Source: Pseudomonas sp. Leaf48 (GTDB taxonomy: Bacteria > Pseudomonadota > Gammaproteobacteria > Pseudomonadales > Pseudomonadaceae). From it: a DNA stretch of 64,000 bases. A program made the translations under genes and the position numbers. The DNA lies in assembly GCF_001421885.1 (NCBI RefSeq), contig NZ_LMLH01000011.1, positions 44,648 to 108,647 on the forward strand, in the 5' to 3' direction. Each line of letters starts with the position of its first letter. The stretch's first letter is position 1. Shown here one piece after another: positions 9,081 to 25,551 of the stretch. The notes under the pieces were generated by a model. The model had not been told where the DNA came from and did not search any database. It saw only the letters and a list, made by a program, of their open reading frames with translations.

Positions 9081-9608
9081 TTATTGCGGCGAGGTGTCCA
9101 GCGGTTCTGGCGTCGGGACTGGAACGGTTTCTACGCCGTCGACGTCCTTCTGGATCTGATCCAGTAACGAGCCTGGCTTGACCGGTTTTTCCGGTTTCGG
9201 CTGCTCGACGTTTTCTACTGGCGCAGCGACTGGTGTGCCGCTGTCCTTGCCGAGAATGGCCTCGTCACGGCTCACCCCTGGCATGAAATCACCAGAAAGG
9301 CTGACAAGCTGGTCATTTGGGTTGAAAATAACGCTAATGCGTTCTTGTTGGCGTTCACCGCCACCCGGTTGCAGGCTATACAGGTAATCCCAGCGATCGG
9401 CATGGAACGTGTCGGTCAGCAGAGGGTTACCCATGATAAACCGTACTTGCTTTCGGGTCATTCCCGGGCGTAACTGGTCTATCATGTCCTGCGTGACGAC
9501 ATTGCCCTGCTGGATGTCGATTTTGTAAACCCCGGGGAATGAACAACCGGCGAGTGCGAGCAGTCCCACAAAGGTGAAACTGGTTAGCAAGAGCTTGGTG
9601 TTTTGCAT
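9081..9608 (-). CDS. bamE: Outer membrane assembly lipoprotein BamE (SmpA/OmlA)
   Basis: The 175-residue protein has a lipoprotein signal with lipobox LALAGC (Cys near residue 22), so it should be lipidated and anchored in the outer membrane. The SmpA/OmlA fold follows, with [30 protein letters not shown] and [12 protein letters not shown] as diagnostic segments. BamE supports the BAM complex that inserts beta-barrel proteins. The Pro/Glu/Val-rich tail after residue 115 is longer than in E. coli and is typical of Pseudomonas OmlA. It is divergent from fur, as the OmlA gene is in related species. Confidence 0.95.
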   Translation of the reverse strand: MQNTKLLLTSFTFVGLLALAGCSFPGVYKIDIQQGNVVTQDMIDQLRPGMTRKQVRFIMGNPLLTDTFHADRWDYLYSLQPGGGERQQERISVIFNPNDQLVSLSGDFMPGVSRDEAILGKDSGTPVAAPVENVEQPKPEKPVKPGSLLDQIQKDVDGVETVPVPTPEPLDTSPQ

Positions 9609-9705
9609 CGGTGGGCGACTTCCACTATCTTGGCTGGGACAACGTAAACGCCGATCATACCCGCATTAAGAGAAGCTGCGAAGCAGCATCGCGAGAAAGC
9701 TGACC

Positions 9706-10110
9706 ATGGTTGAAAATAGCGAACTACGCAAAGCCGGCCTCAAAGTGACCCTGCCACGGGTCAAGATTCTGCAAATGCTCGACTCTACCGAGCAGCGCCA
9801 CATGAGTGCCGAGGACGTCTACAAGGCGTTGATGGAAGCTGGAGAGGACGTAGGTCTGGCCACTGTTTACCGTGTACTGACCCAGTTCGAAGCGGCTGGC
9901 CTCGTGGTCCGTCACAACTTCGACGGTGGCCATGCGGTATTCGAATTGGCCGACGGTGGCCACCACGACCATATGGTCAACGTGGAAACCGGTGAGGTTG
10001 TGGAATTCATCAGCCCGGAAATCGAAAAGCTCCAGAAGGCAATTGCCGAAGAGCACGGTGTCGATCTGGTGGATCACAATCTGGTGCTGTACGTGCGCAA
10101 GAAAAAGTAA
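9706..10110 (+). CDS. fur: Ferric uptake regulator
   Basis: The 134-residue protein (MVENSELRKAGLKVTLPRVKILQML) has the length and sequence of Pseudomonas Fur. The winged helix covers residues 1-80, with TVYRVLTQFEAAGLV as the DNA-contacting segment, and the HHDHM motif and nearby acidic residues form the metal sites. As in P. aeruginosa, the CXXC zinc motif of E. coli Fur is absent. It represses iron-uptake genes when Fe2+ is plentiful; likely targets in this window are piuA and piuC. Confidence 0.98.
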   Translation: MVENSELRKAGLKVTLPRVKILQMLDSTEQRHMSAEDVYKALMEAGEDVGLATVYRVLTQFEAAGLVVRHNFDGGHAVFELADGGHHDHMVNVETGEVVEFISPEIEKLQKAIAEEHGVDLVDHNLVLYVRKKK

Positions 10111-10144
10111 GCATGTCGCGCGAAGCCAAGGTTCGCGAAACGAA

Positions 10145-10176
10145 CGAAGGCGACCCCAGGGTCGCCTTCGTGCTTT
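10145..10176 (+). terminator. Intrinsic terminator of fur
   Basis: A 12-bp stem (CGAAGGCGACCC and GGGTCGCCTTCG) with a minimal loop is followed by TGCTTTTT. It lies between the convergent genes fur and recN. Confidence 0.85.
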
Positions 10177-10185
10177 TTGTGCATC

Positions 10186-11859
10186 TCAAATTTTTGCCGT
10201 TACGACCATTTTTTTCGCGTGCGCCAGGGATTCCTTGGTGAGGTCGATACCGCCCAGCATGCGCGCGACTTCTTCGACGCGGTCGTTTTTGCTCAGTTTG
10301 GAGACAGCTGTGCGCGTGGCATCCTCGCCCCGTACCTTGTGCACAAATAAATGTTGATGACCTTGCGCCGCCACTTGCGGCAAGTGCGTGACGGTCAGCA
10401 CCTGGCCCCGTTCTCCGAGTCTACGCAGTAGCTGGCCGACGATTTCCGCAGTCGGGCCGCCGATGCCGACGTCCACTTCATCGAATACCAGCGTCGGTAC
10501 GCGGGATGTCTGCGCGGTGATCACCTGGATCGCCAGGCTGATCCGCGACAGTTCACCACCCGACGCCACCTTGGCCAGGGCTTTCAATGGTTGCCCGGGG
10601 TTGGCGCTGACCAGCAGTTCCACCTGTTCCAGGCCGTTGGGCAAAAGCTCATTGCTGCTGTTGGGGCGCAACTCGATGGTGAAGCGGCCACCGGGCATGC
10701 CCAGGCGCTGGATTTCCTGTTCCACGGCGCTGGCCAGGCTGCTTGAGGCCTGATGACGCAGGTCGCTCAGTTCCCGGGCCTTTTCCTGATAGTGACGCGC
10801 ATAGGAGGACAGTTCATCGCTCAGACGCTCGATAGATTCGTCGTTGGCATTCAGGGTTTCGATTTCATCCAGCAGCTTTTGCTGCATCTCGGCGACTTCA
10901 GTCGGCTGGATGCGGTGCTTGCGTGCAAGGGTGTAGATCGCATCGAGGCGCTCTTCGAGGTATTGAAGGCGTGACGGATCGGCGTCGAAGTTGTCGAGGA
11001 AGCGGTTCAGTTCGCCGACGGCTTCTTCTACCTGGATCTGCGCGCTGGTCAGCAGGCTGCTGGCTTCACCCAGTGCGCCGATAGAGCTATTGATGCTCGA
11101 CAGGCGGTTGAGGCTGGCGGTGAGGGCATTGAGGACGTTGCCGGAGTCGCTTTCGCTGCATTGTTCGACCACCTGTCGGCAGATCCCGAGCAGGGTTTCG
11201 GCATTGGTCAGGTTTTTGTGTTCCTGTTCCAGCTGTTCCAGTTCGTTATCACCCAGGCCAAGGTTTTCCAGCTCTTCGAGCTGGTAGCTGAGCAGTTGAT
11301 GTCGTGCACGCTGCTCGTCACCGGAGTTGGAGAGGCGCTCCAGTTCCTGGCGGGTCTGGCGCCAGCGTTGGGCGGCCAGCTGTACCTGGCGGGCCAGGTC
11401 CGTGGCGCCGGCGTACTCGTCGAGCAGTCGGCGGTGGGTGTCCGTCTTGAGCAGTGATTGGTGTTCATGCTGGCTGTGGATGTCGATCAACAGCTCGCCC
11501 AGGGCCTTCAGGTCGCCAAGCGGGCAGGGCGTGCCATTGATGTAGCCCCGTGAGCGCCCTTCGGAGGTGATCACCCGGCGCAAAATGCACGGGCCGTCGT
11601 TTTCGAGGTCGCGCTCGGCCAGCCATGCGGCGGCTTCCGGGATGTCGGCCAGATCGAAAGTCGCCAGGATGTCGGCCTTGTCGGCGCCGGGGCGGACTAC
11701 GCCATTATCGGCGCGATCACCCAGGGTCAGGCCCAGTGCATCGAGCATGATCGACTTGCCCGCGCCGGTTTCCCCGGTGATCACGCTCATCCCGCGATCG
11801 AGTTCGAGGTCGAGATGTTCAACGATGGCGTAGTTGTGTACGGACAGGTGCACCAGCAT
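10186..11859 (-). CDS. recN: DNA repair protein RecN
   Basis: The start at 11859 (MLVHLSVHNYAIVEHLDLEL) gives 557 residues, the usual RecN length; a 41-residue upstream extension is not supported. The Walker A GETGAGKS lies near residue 30, a long coiled coil occupies the middle (about residues 150-360), and the C-terminal ATPase half shows the signature ASGGELSRISLAIQ and Walker B TLVFDEVDVGIGG. RecN is an SMC-like cohesin-type ATPase that holds broken DNA ends during recombination. It is divergent from grpE. I did not identify a clear LexA box. Confidence 0.97.
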   Translation of the reverse strand: MLVHLSVHNYAIVEHLDLELDRGMSVITGETGAGKSIMLDALGLTLGDRADNGVVRPGADKADILATFDLADIPEAAAWLAERDLENDGPCILRRVITSEGRSRGYINGTPCPLGDLKALGELLIDIHSQHEHQSLLKTDTHRRLLDEYAGATDLARQVQLAAQRWRQTRQELERLSNSGDEQRARHQLLSYQLEELENLGLGDNELEQLEQEHKNLTNAETLLGICRQVVEQCSESDSGNVLNALTASLNRLSSINSSIGALGEASSLLTSAQIQVEEAVGELNRFLDNFDADPSRLQYLEERLDAIYTLARKHRIQPTEVAEMQQKLLDEIETLNANDESIERLSDELSSYARHYQEKARELSDLRHQASSSLASAVEQEIQRLGMPGGRFTIELRPNSSNELLPNGLEQVELLVSANPGQPLKALAKVASGGELSRISLAIQVITAQTSRVPTLVFDEVDVGIGGPTAEIVGQLLRRLGERGQVLTVTHLPQVAAQGHQHLFVHKVRGEDATRTAVSKLSKNDRVEEVARMLGGIDLTKESLAHAKKMVVTAKI

Positions 11860-12020
11860 AAGGGCCGCTCCCAGGCATAAGGTCTGGTTATTTATACAGT
11901 GTTTTGTTTCGCGCTGACAATGCCCCTCTTTAGCTCGATTTGCTTGAGCCGACGAAACCCTTATCGCTGCCTGGCATGACAATGCAGTTGTTTTTTGTGG
12001 GGTTAATCTTTTGTTCCCCC

Positions 12021-12048
12021 CTTGAAGCCGGATTTCACGGCCCCATAT
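12021..12048 (+). promoter_or_regulatory. Sigma-32 heat-shock promoter of grpE
   Basis: CTTGAAG (12021-12027, preceded by CCC) and CCCCATAT (12041-12048) are separated by 13 bases. Both elements fit the RpoH consensus CTTGAAA/CCCCATNT with a single mismatch. It lies about 50 bp upstream of the grpE start codon. Confidence 0.88.
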
Positions 12049-12101
12049 AGCTGGGCAGAAGCGCGAGTTAAGCTCGCGGACGATATTGAAAGGAGAAATC
12101 T

Positions 12102-12668
12102 ATGGCTGACGAACAGACAGTGGATACGCAAAACCCAGACGCCAACCAGGCGCCCGAGGCTTCGGGTGAGAACCTGGCGGCTCGTGTACAAGTGCTCGAA
12201 GAGCAACTGGCAGGCGCTCAGGATCAGGCTTTGCGTGTAGCCGCCGATCTGCAGAACGTCCGCCGTCGCGCCGAGCAGGATGTGGAGAAGGCTCACAAGT
12301 TCGCGCTGGAAAAATTCGCCGGTGACCTGCTGCCGATCGTCGACAGCCTGGAGCGCGGCCTGGAATTGTCCAGCCCGGACGACGAAAGCATCCGTCCGAT
12401 GCGCGAAGGCATCGAGCTGACCCTGAAAATGTTCCACGACACCCTCAAGCGTTATCAGCTTGAAGCGATCGATCCGCATGGCGAACCGTTCAACGCCGTT
12501 CAGCATCAGGCTATGGCCATGCAGGAAAGCGCCGATGTGGAGCCGAACAGCGTTCTGAAGGTGTTCCAGAAGGGCTATCAGCTCAATGGCCGCCTGCTGC
12601 GCCCGGCGATGGTCGTGGTCAGCAAGGCGCCTGCGCCGGTTTCGCCTTCTATTGATGAGCAGGCTTGA
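12102..12668 (+). CDS. grpE: Nucleotide exchange factor GrpE
   Basis: The 188-residue protein has an acidic, Ala/Gln-rich N-terminus, a long coiled coil (about residues 25-85, [20 protein letters not shown]) and a C-terminal beta domain with the signature [21 protein letters not shown]. It releases ADP from DnaK in the DnaK-DnaJ-GrpE chaperone cycle. An AGGAGA ribosome site precedes the ATG. The stop codon lies within the -35 element of the downstream dnaK promoter. Confidence 0.98.
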   Translation: MADEQTVDTQNPDANQAPEASGENLAARVQVLEEQLAGAQDQALRVAADLQNVRRRAEQDVEKAHKFALEKFAGDLLPIVDSLERGLELSSPDDESIRPMREGIELTLKMFHDTLKRYQLEAIDPHGEPFNAVQHQAMAMQESADVEPNSVLKVFQKGYQLNGRLLRPAMVVVSKAPAPVSPSIDEQA

Positions 12669-12691
12669 AATCCGCCGCAAGGCCCCCATTT
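12664..12691 (+). promoter_or_regulatory. Second sigma-32 promoter, for dnaK, overlapping the grpE stop
   Basis: A perfect CTTGAAA (12664-12670) and a perfect CCCCATTT (12684-12691) are 13 bases apart, the same spacing as at grpE. The TGA of grpE is part of the -35 element. It gives dnaK an independent heat-shock start within the operon. Confidence 0.88.
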
Positions 12692-12770
12692 ATAAGTCAA
12701 GCGTTTAAGTGCTACCGCAGTTAGCCACCACTGCTGCGGCAACCAAATCCAAAGTTTCGGGAGAGTGAAC

Positions 12771-14687
<1,917 letters not shown>

Positions 14688-14741
14688 GTTGTTGGTCGGC
14701 CGGTTGACTGCCTTTGGGCAGTGACTGGTAGGATGTCGCCG

Positions 14742-14761
14742 CGCGGGAGCTTGCTCCCGCG
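14742..14761. repeat. REP-type hairpin between dnaK and dnaJ
   Basis: CGCGGGAGC and GCTCCCGCG form a 9-bp stem around TT, the core of a common Pseudomonas REP palindrome. No T-run follows. The rest of the 297-bp gap 14688-14984 holds no gene I can support; it probably carries the dnaJ leader and promoter. Confidence 0.65.
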
Positions 14762-14984
14762 TTGGCGTATCTGGAATACGCGAATTTTTACAGCATGCGA
14801 CAACGTTCGAATGCTGCTGGCATGGCCGGGAATGCTCCTGCTTTCCGAGCCGAAAGTGCCATCTTGAAACAAAGACCAGGATCGTTGAATTGACGTGAGT
14901 TGGGTCCGGGCCTGTATTGGGGCTCAACGAGTTCGGCAAACTCAGGAGGGTTTTGTCGGACGTCCTCAAGAGTGCAGATGACTT

Positions 14985-16923
<1,939 letters not shown>

Positions 16924-16937
16924 GATGCAGCCGAAAT

Positions 16938-16972
16938 CGGGCTCGCGCACAGCGTTTGAGCCCGGTTTTATT
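16938..16972 (+). terminator. Intrinsic terminator after dapB
   Basis: CGGGCTC (16938-16944) and GAGCCCG (16958-16964) form a stem followed by GTTTTATT. It probably ends the dnaJ-dapB transcript. Confidence 0.8.
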
Positions 16973-17099
16973 CCGCCAAGCGACGTCCTGTCGCATTCTC
17001 CAGCCTTTAAGGCTCATTGGCGGTAGACCAAAAAGGCCTTTTTCTGTAAGCTACAGCTTTAGTGTGTCCACTAAAAGCGCGCAGAATAATTCAGTGAAG

Positions 17100-17137
17100 A
17101 AGCGGGGTGACGTGTCCATACGTCACTCCGCTTTTTT
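17100..17137 (+). terminator. Strong terminator hairpin in the carA leader (possible attenuator)
   Basis: A 14-bp stem with one G.T wobble (17100-17113 against 17120-17133) and a GTCCAT loop runs directly into TTTT, a full intrinsic terminator only 46 bp before the carA start. A second, 7-bp hairpin (TTTAGTG and CACTAAA, 17058-17075) precedes it. Because dapB already has its own terminator at 16938, this one may act within the carAB leader; this is an inference. Confidence 0.7.
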
Positions 17138-17182
17138 ACAACCTGCGATCGCCCTTTCAGGCTTTATTTACGGGAGGTCTTC

Positions 17183-18319
17183 TTGACTAAGCCAGCCATA
17201 CTCGCCCTTGCTGATGGCAGCATTTTTCGCGGCGAAGCCATTGGAGCCGACGGTCAAACCGTTGGTGAGGTGGTGTTCAACACCGCAATGACCGGCTATC
17301 AGGAAATCCTTACCGATCCTTCCTACGCCCAACAGATCGTTACCCTGACCTACCCGCACATCGGCAACACCGGTACTACCCCGGAAGATGCCGAGTCGAA
17401 CCGCGTCTGGTCGGCTGGCCTGGTCATTCGTGACCTGCCACTGGTTGCGAGCAACTGGCGTAACACGATGTCCCTGTCTGACTATCTGAAGGCCAACAAC
17501 GTTGTGGCCATCGCCGGTATCGACACCCGCCGCCTGACACGTATCCTGCGTGAAAAAGGCGCGCAGAACGGCTGCATCATGGCCGGTGACAACATTTCCG
17601 AAGAAGCCGCCATCGCCGCTGCCCAGGGTTTTCCTGGCCTCAAAGGCATGGACCTGGCGAAAGTCGTCAGCACCAAGGAAAGCTACGAGTGGCGCTCGAC
17701 CGTCTGGGATCTGAAAACCGACAGTCACGCGACCATCGAAGCCTCCGAGCTGCCATACCACGTCGTGGCATACGACTATGGCGTCAAGGTGAACATCCTG
17801 CGCATGCTGGTCGAGCGCGGTTGCCGCGTGACCGTCGTGCCTGCGCAAACGCCTGCTGCCGATGTGCTGGCTCTGCAGCCGGACGGCGTGTTCCTGTCCA
17901 ACGGCCCGGGCGACCCTGAGCCATGCGACTACGCGATCAAGGCAATCAAGGAAGTACTGGAAACCGAGATCCCGGTGTTCGGCATCTGCCTCGGTCACCA
18001 ACTGCTGGCTCTGGCCTCCGGCGCCAAGACCCTGAAAATGGGCCACGGCCACCACGGTGCCAACCACCCGGTCCAGGATCTGGACAGCGGTGTAGTGATG
18101 ATCACCAGCCAGAATCACGGTTTTGCCGTAGACGAAGCGACCCTGCCAGCCAACGTCCGCGCGATCCACAAATCGCTGTTCGACGGCACCCTGCAAGGGA
18201 TCGAGCGTACCGACAAGAGCGCCTTCAGCTTCCAGGGTCACCCTGAAGCCAGCCCTGGCCCGAACGACGTAGCGCCATTGTTCGATCGCTTCATCAACGA
18301 GATGGCCAAGCGACGCTGA
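17183..18319 (+). CDS. carA: Carbamoyl-phosphate synthase small subunit
   Basis: The 378-residue glutaminase subunit starts at a TTG codon ([20 protein letters not shown]) placed just after GGGAGG; no in-frame ATG fits the conserved N-terminus. The C-terminal class I amidotransferase domain shows the nucleophile in [12 protein letters not shown] and the His/Glu of [11 protein letters not shown]. It releases ammonia from glutamine for the CarB subunit, feeding arginine and pyrimidine synthesis. The rare start codon and the upstream terminator suggest restrained expression. Confidence 0.98.
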   Translation: MTKPAILALADGSIFRGEAIGADGQTVGEVVFNTAMTGYQEILTDPSYAQQIVTLTYPHIGNTGTTPEDAESNRVWSAGLVIRDLPLVASNWRNTMSLSDYLKANNVVAIAGIDTRRLTRILREKGAQNGCIMAGDNISEEAAIAAAQGFPGLKGMDLAKVVSTKESYEWRSTVWDLKTDSHATIEASELPYHVVAYDYGVKVNILRMLVERGCRVTVVPAQTPAADVLALQPDGVFLSNGPGDPEPCDYAIKAIKEVLETEIPVFGICLGHQLLALASGAKTLKMGHGHHGANHPVQDLDSGVVMITSQNHGFAVDEATLPANVRAIHKSLFDGTLQGIERTDKSAFSFQGHPEASPGPNDVAPLFDRFINEMAKRR

Positions 18320-18437
18320 TCGCTCGCCCTGATGTAGCAAAGCTTGAGGGTGGTCCCGAAACCGGCGGCCCCCTCAAGGCTTCACAGATTGAACAAGACG
18401 GCTTGCCGACTGACCTGCGGATTTGAGTGACAAACCC

Positions 18438-21655
<3,218 letters not shown>

Positions 21656-21659
<4 letters not shown>

Positions 21660-22138
21660 GCATAACGAAGTACCCAATGACTGTTCAGGGCGCTCGCGCC
21701 CTGGAAGAAGAGCACACTCACCTGACCAAGGTCGTTCGTCCGAAGCTCAGCCAGGACATCGGTACGGCCCGCGAGTTGGGTGACTTGAAGGAAAACGCCG
21801 AATACCACGCTGCTCGCGAGCAGCAGGGTATGGTCGAGGCGCGTATTCGTGACATCGAAGGCCGGATTCAGAATCAGGTCATCATTGATGTCACGACTAT
21901 TCCTCATACTGGCAAAGTGATTTTCGGCACCACCGTTGAAATCGCCAACGTCGAGACTGATGAGCGCGTGACTTACCACATCGTGGGTGAGGACGAGGCA
22001 GACTTCAAACTCGGCAAGATTTCGGTGGGTTCGCCACTGGCCCGTGCCTTGATTGCCAAGGAAGAGGGTGATGTGGTTGCCGTGAAAACGCCTGGCGGCG
22101 TAATCGAGTACGAGATCGTCGAAGTTCGCCACGTCTGA
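21656..22138 (+). CDS. greA: Transcript cleavage factor GreA
   Basis: The 160-residue protein has an N-terminal coiled coil with the acidic tip in [17 protein letters not shown], whose acidic pair supports RNA cleavage in backtracked polymerase, and a C-terminal FKBP-like globular domain ([19 protein letters not shown]). The start codon overlaps the carB stop by 4 bp, so translation is coupled. A hairpin follows the gene at 22144. Confidence 0.98.
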
Positions 22139-22143
22139 AGGTT

Positions 22144-22166
22144 GGCGCCCGCCTCGTGCGGGCGCC
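22144..22166 (+). terminator. Terminator hairpin after greA
   Basis: GGCGCCCGC and GCGGGCGCC form a perfect 9-bp stem with a 5-base loop, followed by TTGCTTT. The T-tract is imperfect. Confidence 0.7.
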
Positions 22167-22197
22167 TTGCTTTGGTGGCTGGCTCAGATGTTTCGGG

Positions 22198-22347
22198 CTG
22201 GGAATCGAAGATATTGCAGGCATGCTGAAAGCGCTGATGGCGAGAATTGCCGCAGCGTGTGTGATTTTTCAGGCTTTGGTGCTGGTAAGGGCCGAGGGCC
22301 TTGTCGATCTATGGCGGGCTAATGCTGGTAGGGGCGCCTGCTCCTGA
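22198..22347 (+). pseudogene. Possible relic of a DUF4149-like membrane protein gene
   Basis: An open stretch of 49 codons between greA and yhbY encodes IEDIAGMLKALM, then a hydrophobic helix ending FQALVLVRAEGLVDLWR, then a stop. From memory, related pseudomonads carry a DUF4149 membrane protein at this spot with a similar internal segment (IAGML, QALVLV, AEGL, LWR). The N-terminal membrane helix and the C-terminal half are missing and no good start exists, so a decayed remnant is the best reading. The match rests on recall and is unverified. Confidence 0.4.
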
Positions 22348-22390
22348 ATGGAGTGGCAGGGTGCGCGAAGCACACCCTTGACCCTTGTCA

Positions 22391-22699
22391 TCACTTGAAG
22401 CGATGGACGTTCGACAGCTGCTTGTTGACGCTGAAGTTCTTGCGGTAAACCAGTGCCATCTTGCCGATGACTTGAACCAGGTCCGCTTTGCCGACCTTGC
22501 ACAGTTCTGCAATGGCTGCCAGGCGCGATTCGCGATCGAGGATGTTGAGCTTGATCTTGATCAGCTCGTGATCCGCCAAAGCGCGTTCAAATTCGGCTAA
22601 CACACCTTCAGTCAAACCGTTATCAGCCACAATCAATACTGGTTTCAGGTGGTGGCCAATGGATTTGTACTGTTTCTTCTGCTCTTGAGTGAGCGGCAT
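22391..22699 (-). CDS. yhbY: YhbY/CRS1-domain ribosome assembly RNA-binding protein
   Basis: The 102-residue protein starts MPLTQEQKKQYKSIGHHLKP and is a single CRM (CRS1-YhbY) domain with the fold's loop motif in VQVIGKMALVYRKN, a variant of the usual GxxG. YhbY proteins bind precursors of the large ribosomal subunit. The gene is divergent from rlmE, a 23S rRNA methyltransferase; the pairing is conserved and fits a shared role in 50S maturation. Confidence 0.95.
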   Translation of the reverse strand: MPLTQEQKKQYKSIGHHLKPVLIVADNGLTEGVLAEFERALADHELIKIKLNILDRESRLAAIAELCKVGKADLVQVIGKMALVYRKNFSVNKQLSNVHRFK

Positions 22700-22800
22700 A
22701 ATCTGACCCTTTCGTCTGGATTCTGTAAAATGGCGGCCATTTTACCCGAGGGTTCGTGGATCCGCCCAACTAATCACGACCCTTATCAACGAGGTGCCCA

Positions 22801-23430
22801 ATGGCGCGTTCCAAGACAAGCCTTGAGTGGCTGAAAAGACATGTCAATGATCCCTATGTGAAACAGGCGCAGAAGGATGGGTACCGCTCGCGTGCGAGTT
22901 ACAAGCTTCTGGAGATTCAGGAGAAGTACAGGCTGATCCGTCCGGGCATGAGCGTTGTCGACCTGGGTGCGGCGCCCGGTGGCTGGTCGCAGGTCACCAG
23001 CCGCCTGATCGGTGGTCAGGGGCGTCTGATCGCCTCGGACATCCTGGAAATGGACAGCATCCCGGACGTTAATTTCATCCAGGGCGACTTCACCCAGGAC
23101 GAAGTGCTCGCGCGGATCCTTGAAGCCGTGGGTAATTCGCAGGTGGACCTTGTGATTTCCGATATGGCCCCCAATATGAGTGGTACGCCTGCCGTGGATA
23201 TGCCAAAAGCCATGTTCCTTTGCGAACTGGCGCTTGATCTGGCGGAGCGGATACTCAAGCCCGGTGGTAATTTCGTGATCAAGGTTTTCCAGGGCGAAGG
23301 GTTCGATGCTTACGTGAAGGACACTCGTCTGAAATTCGACAAGGTCCAAATGATGAAGCCGGACTCTTCCCGAGGCAGTTCCCGCGAGCAATACATGCTG
23401 GCCTGGGGCTACCGCGGCCGTAGTGAGTAA
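22801..23430 (+). CDS. rlmE: 23S rRNA (uridine-2'-O) methyltransferase RlmE
   Basis: The 209-residue enzyme (also FtsJ/RrmJ) has the SAM-binding motif [14 protein letters not shown] and the catalytic K-D-K-E tetrad: Lys in [12 protein letters not shown], Asp in [10 protein letters not shown], Lys in [14 protein letters not shown] and Glu in [11 protein letters not shown]. It methylates U2552 in the A-loop of 23S rRNA at a late assembly step. It precedes ftsH, an order shared with E. coli, where the pair is heat-inducible; I saw no convincing sigma-32 promoter here. Confidence 0.98.
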   Translation: MARSKTSLEWLKRHVNDPYVKQAQKDGYRSRASYKLLEIQEKYRLIRPGMSVVDLGAAPGGWSQVTSRLIGGQGRLIASDILEMDSIPDVNFIQGDFTQDEVLARILEAVGNSQVDLVISDMAPNMSGTPAVDMPKAMFLCELALDLAERILKPGGNFVIKVFQGEGFDAYVKDTRLKFDKVQMMKPDSSRGSSREQYMLAWGYRGRSE

Positions 23431-23623
23431 AACGAGGTTTTTTTTGCAGGGCGATAGGATTTTCGTATTTCGCCTTGTGGGAATTAGCGAATATTGTGTA
23501 GGAAGTGTTTCACAAAGGGTTACAGACGGCGCCTGCCAAGTCGTAGGTAATGTAGTAAGTTAGGCCGGTGAATATCATGCGAGGCGCGCGCCACCAGCGG
23601 CGCTTGCTTCAGAGGGTAGTTAA

Positions 23624-25543
23624 TTGAACGATATGGCAAAGAATCTGATCCTGTGGTTGATCATCGCGGCTGTCCTGGTGACAGTGATGAACAACTTCTC
23701 CAGCCCTAACGAGCCGCAGACCCTCAACTATTCCGACTTCATCCAGCAGGTCAAGGATGGCAAAGTCGAGCGCGTAGCGGTTGATGGCTACGTGATTACC
23801 GGCAAACGCACTGATGGCGACAGCTTCAAGACCATCCGTCCGGCTATCCAGGACAACGGCCTGATCGGCGACCTGGTGGACAACCACGTCGTGGTCGAAG
23901 GCAAGCAGCCTGAGCAGCAAAGCATCTGGACCCAGCTACTGGTCGCCAGCTTCCCGATCCTGGTGATCATCGCCGTGTTCATGTTCTTCATGCGGCAGAT
24001 GCAGGGCGGAGCCGGTGGCAAGGGTGGGCCGATGAGTTTCGGCAAGAGCAAGGCACGCCTGCTCTCCGAGGATCAGGTGAAAACTACCCTGGCGGACGTC
24101 GCCGGTTGTGACGAAGCCAAGGAAGAAGTCGGCGAACTGGTCGAGTTCCTGCGTGATCCGGGCAAGTTCCAGCGCCTGGGCGGCCGCATTCCCCGTGGCG
24201 TGCTGATGGTCGGCCCTCCGGGTACCGGTAAGACTTTGCTGGCCAAGGCCATCGCCGGTGAAGCGAAAGTGCCGTTCTTCACCATTTCCGGTTCCGACTT
24301 CGTTGAAATGTTCGTAGGTGTTGGCGCCAGCCGCGTTCGAGACATGTTCGAACAGGCCAAGAAACACGCGCCATGCATCATCTTCATCGACGAAATCGAT
24401 GCCGTCGGTCGCCACCGTGGTGCCGGCATGGGTGGTGGTCACGACGAGCGCGAACAGACTCTCAACCAGTTGCTGGTGGAGATGGATGGCTTTGAAATGA
24501 ATGACGGCATCATCGTGATTGCCGCGACCAACCGTCCTGACGTACTGGACCCTGCACTGCTGCGTCCGGGCCGTTTCGACCGTCAGGTTGTGGTCGGTCT
24601 GCCGGATATCCGTGGTCGCGAGCAGATTCTCAAGGTGCACATGCGCAAAGTGCCGATGGGTGACGACGTCGCTCCGGCAGTGATCGCTCGCGGTACCCCG
24701 GGCTTCTCCGGTGCCGACCTGGCCAACCTGGTCAACGAGGCATCGCTGTTTGCTGCCCGTGCCGGCAAGCGCATCGTTGAAATGAAAGAGTTCGAACTGG
24801 CCAAAGACAAGATCATGATGGGTGCCGAGCGCAAATCCATGGTCATGTCCGAGAAAGAGAAGCAGAACACCGCTTATCACGAAGCAGGCCACGCTATCGT
24901 CGGTCGCGTCGTGCCAGAGCATGACCCGGTGTACAAGGTGTCGATCATCCCGCGCGGTCGTGCGCTGGGTGTCACCATGTTCCTGCCGGAAGAAGATCGT
25001 TACAGCCTGTCCAAGCGTGCGCTGATCAGTCAGATCTGCTCGCTGTACGGCGGTCGTATCGCTGAAGAGATGACCCTGGGCTTCGATGGGGTGACCACGG
25101 GCGCTTCCAACGACATCATGCGTGCCAGTCAGATTGCGCGGAACATGGTGACCAAGTGGGGTCTCTCGGAGAAACTCGGTCCGTTGATGTACGCCGAAGA
25201 AGAGGGTGAAGTGTTCCTCGGTCGCGGCGGTGGCGGTCAGGCTGCCAGCTTCTCCGGTGAAACAGCCAAGCTGATCGACTCCGAAGTGCGCAGCATCATT
25301 GATCAATGCTACGGCACAGCCAAGCAGATCCTCACGGACAACCGTGACAAGCTCGATGCCATGGCCGATGCCTTGATGAAGTACGAAACAATCGACGCCG
25401 AGCAGATCGACGACATCATGGCAGGTCGACCACCTCGCGAGCCTCGCGACTGGTCGGGAGGCACCGGTACCTCCGGAACGCCTCCTGTAGTGCAGGATGA
25501 ACGTCCGGAAACACCAATCGGCGGCCCTGCTGCTGACGTTTAA
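23624..25543 (+). CDS. ftsH: ATP-dependent zinc metalloprotease FtsH
   Basis: The 639-residue membrane protease has TM1 near residues 6-24, a periplasmic domain, TM2 near 107-125, and an AAA+ domain with Walker A GPPGTGKT (about residue 196) and Walker [10 protein letters not shown] (about 252). The zinc site HEAGH lies near residue 419. It degrades membrane and regulatory proteins such as sigma-32 and LpxC. The TTG at 23624 is 7 bases after AGAGGG; the ATG at 23633 (MAKNLILW) is the alternative and matches the E. coli start, but has poorer spacing. Confidence 0.98.
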   Translation: MNDMAKNLILWLIIAAVLVTVMNNFSSPNEPQTLNYSDFIQQVKDGKVERVAVDGYVITGKRTDGDSFKTIRPAIQDNGLIGDLVDNHVVVEGKQPEQQSIWTQLLVASFPILVIIAVFMFFMRQMQGGAGGKGGPMSFGKSKARLLSEDQVKTTLADVAGCDEAKEEVGELVEFLRDPGKFQRLGGRIPRGVLMVGPPGTGKTLLAKAIAGEAKVPFFTISGSDFVEMFVGVGASRVRDMFEQAKKHAPCIIFIDEIDAVGRHRGAGMGGGHDEREQTLNQLLVEMDGFEMNDGIIVIAATNRPDVLDPALLRPGRFDRQVVVGLPDIRGREQILKVHMRKVPMGDDVAPAVIARGTPGFSGADLANLVNEASLFAARAGKRIVEMKEFELAKDKIMMGAERKSMVMSEKEKQNTAYHEAGHAIVGRVVPEHDPVYKVSIIPRGRALGVTMFLPEEDRYSLSKRALISQICSLYGGRIAEEMTLGFDGVTTGASNDIMRASQIARNMVTKWGLSEKLGPLMYAEEEGEVFLGRGGGGQAASFSGETAKLIDSEVRSIIDQCYGTAKQILTDNRDKLDAMADALMKYETIDAEQIDDIMAGRPPREPRDWSGGTGTSGTPPVVQDERPETPIGGPAADV

Positions 25544-25551
25544 GGTTCTAA

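Noticed and set aside
14863..14890. A possible sigma-32 promoter for dnaJ (CTTGAAA at 14863)
   Set aside because: The -35 element is perfect but no CCCCATNT lies at 11-16 bases downstream.
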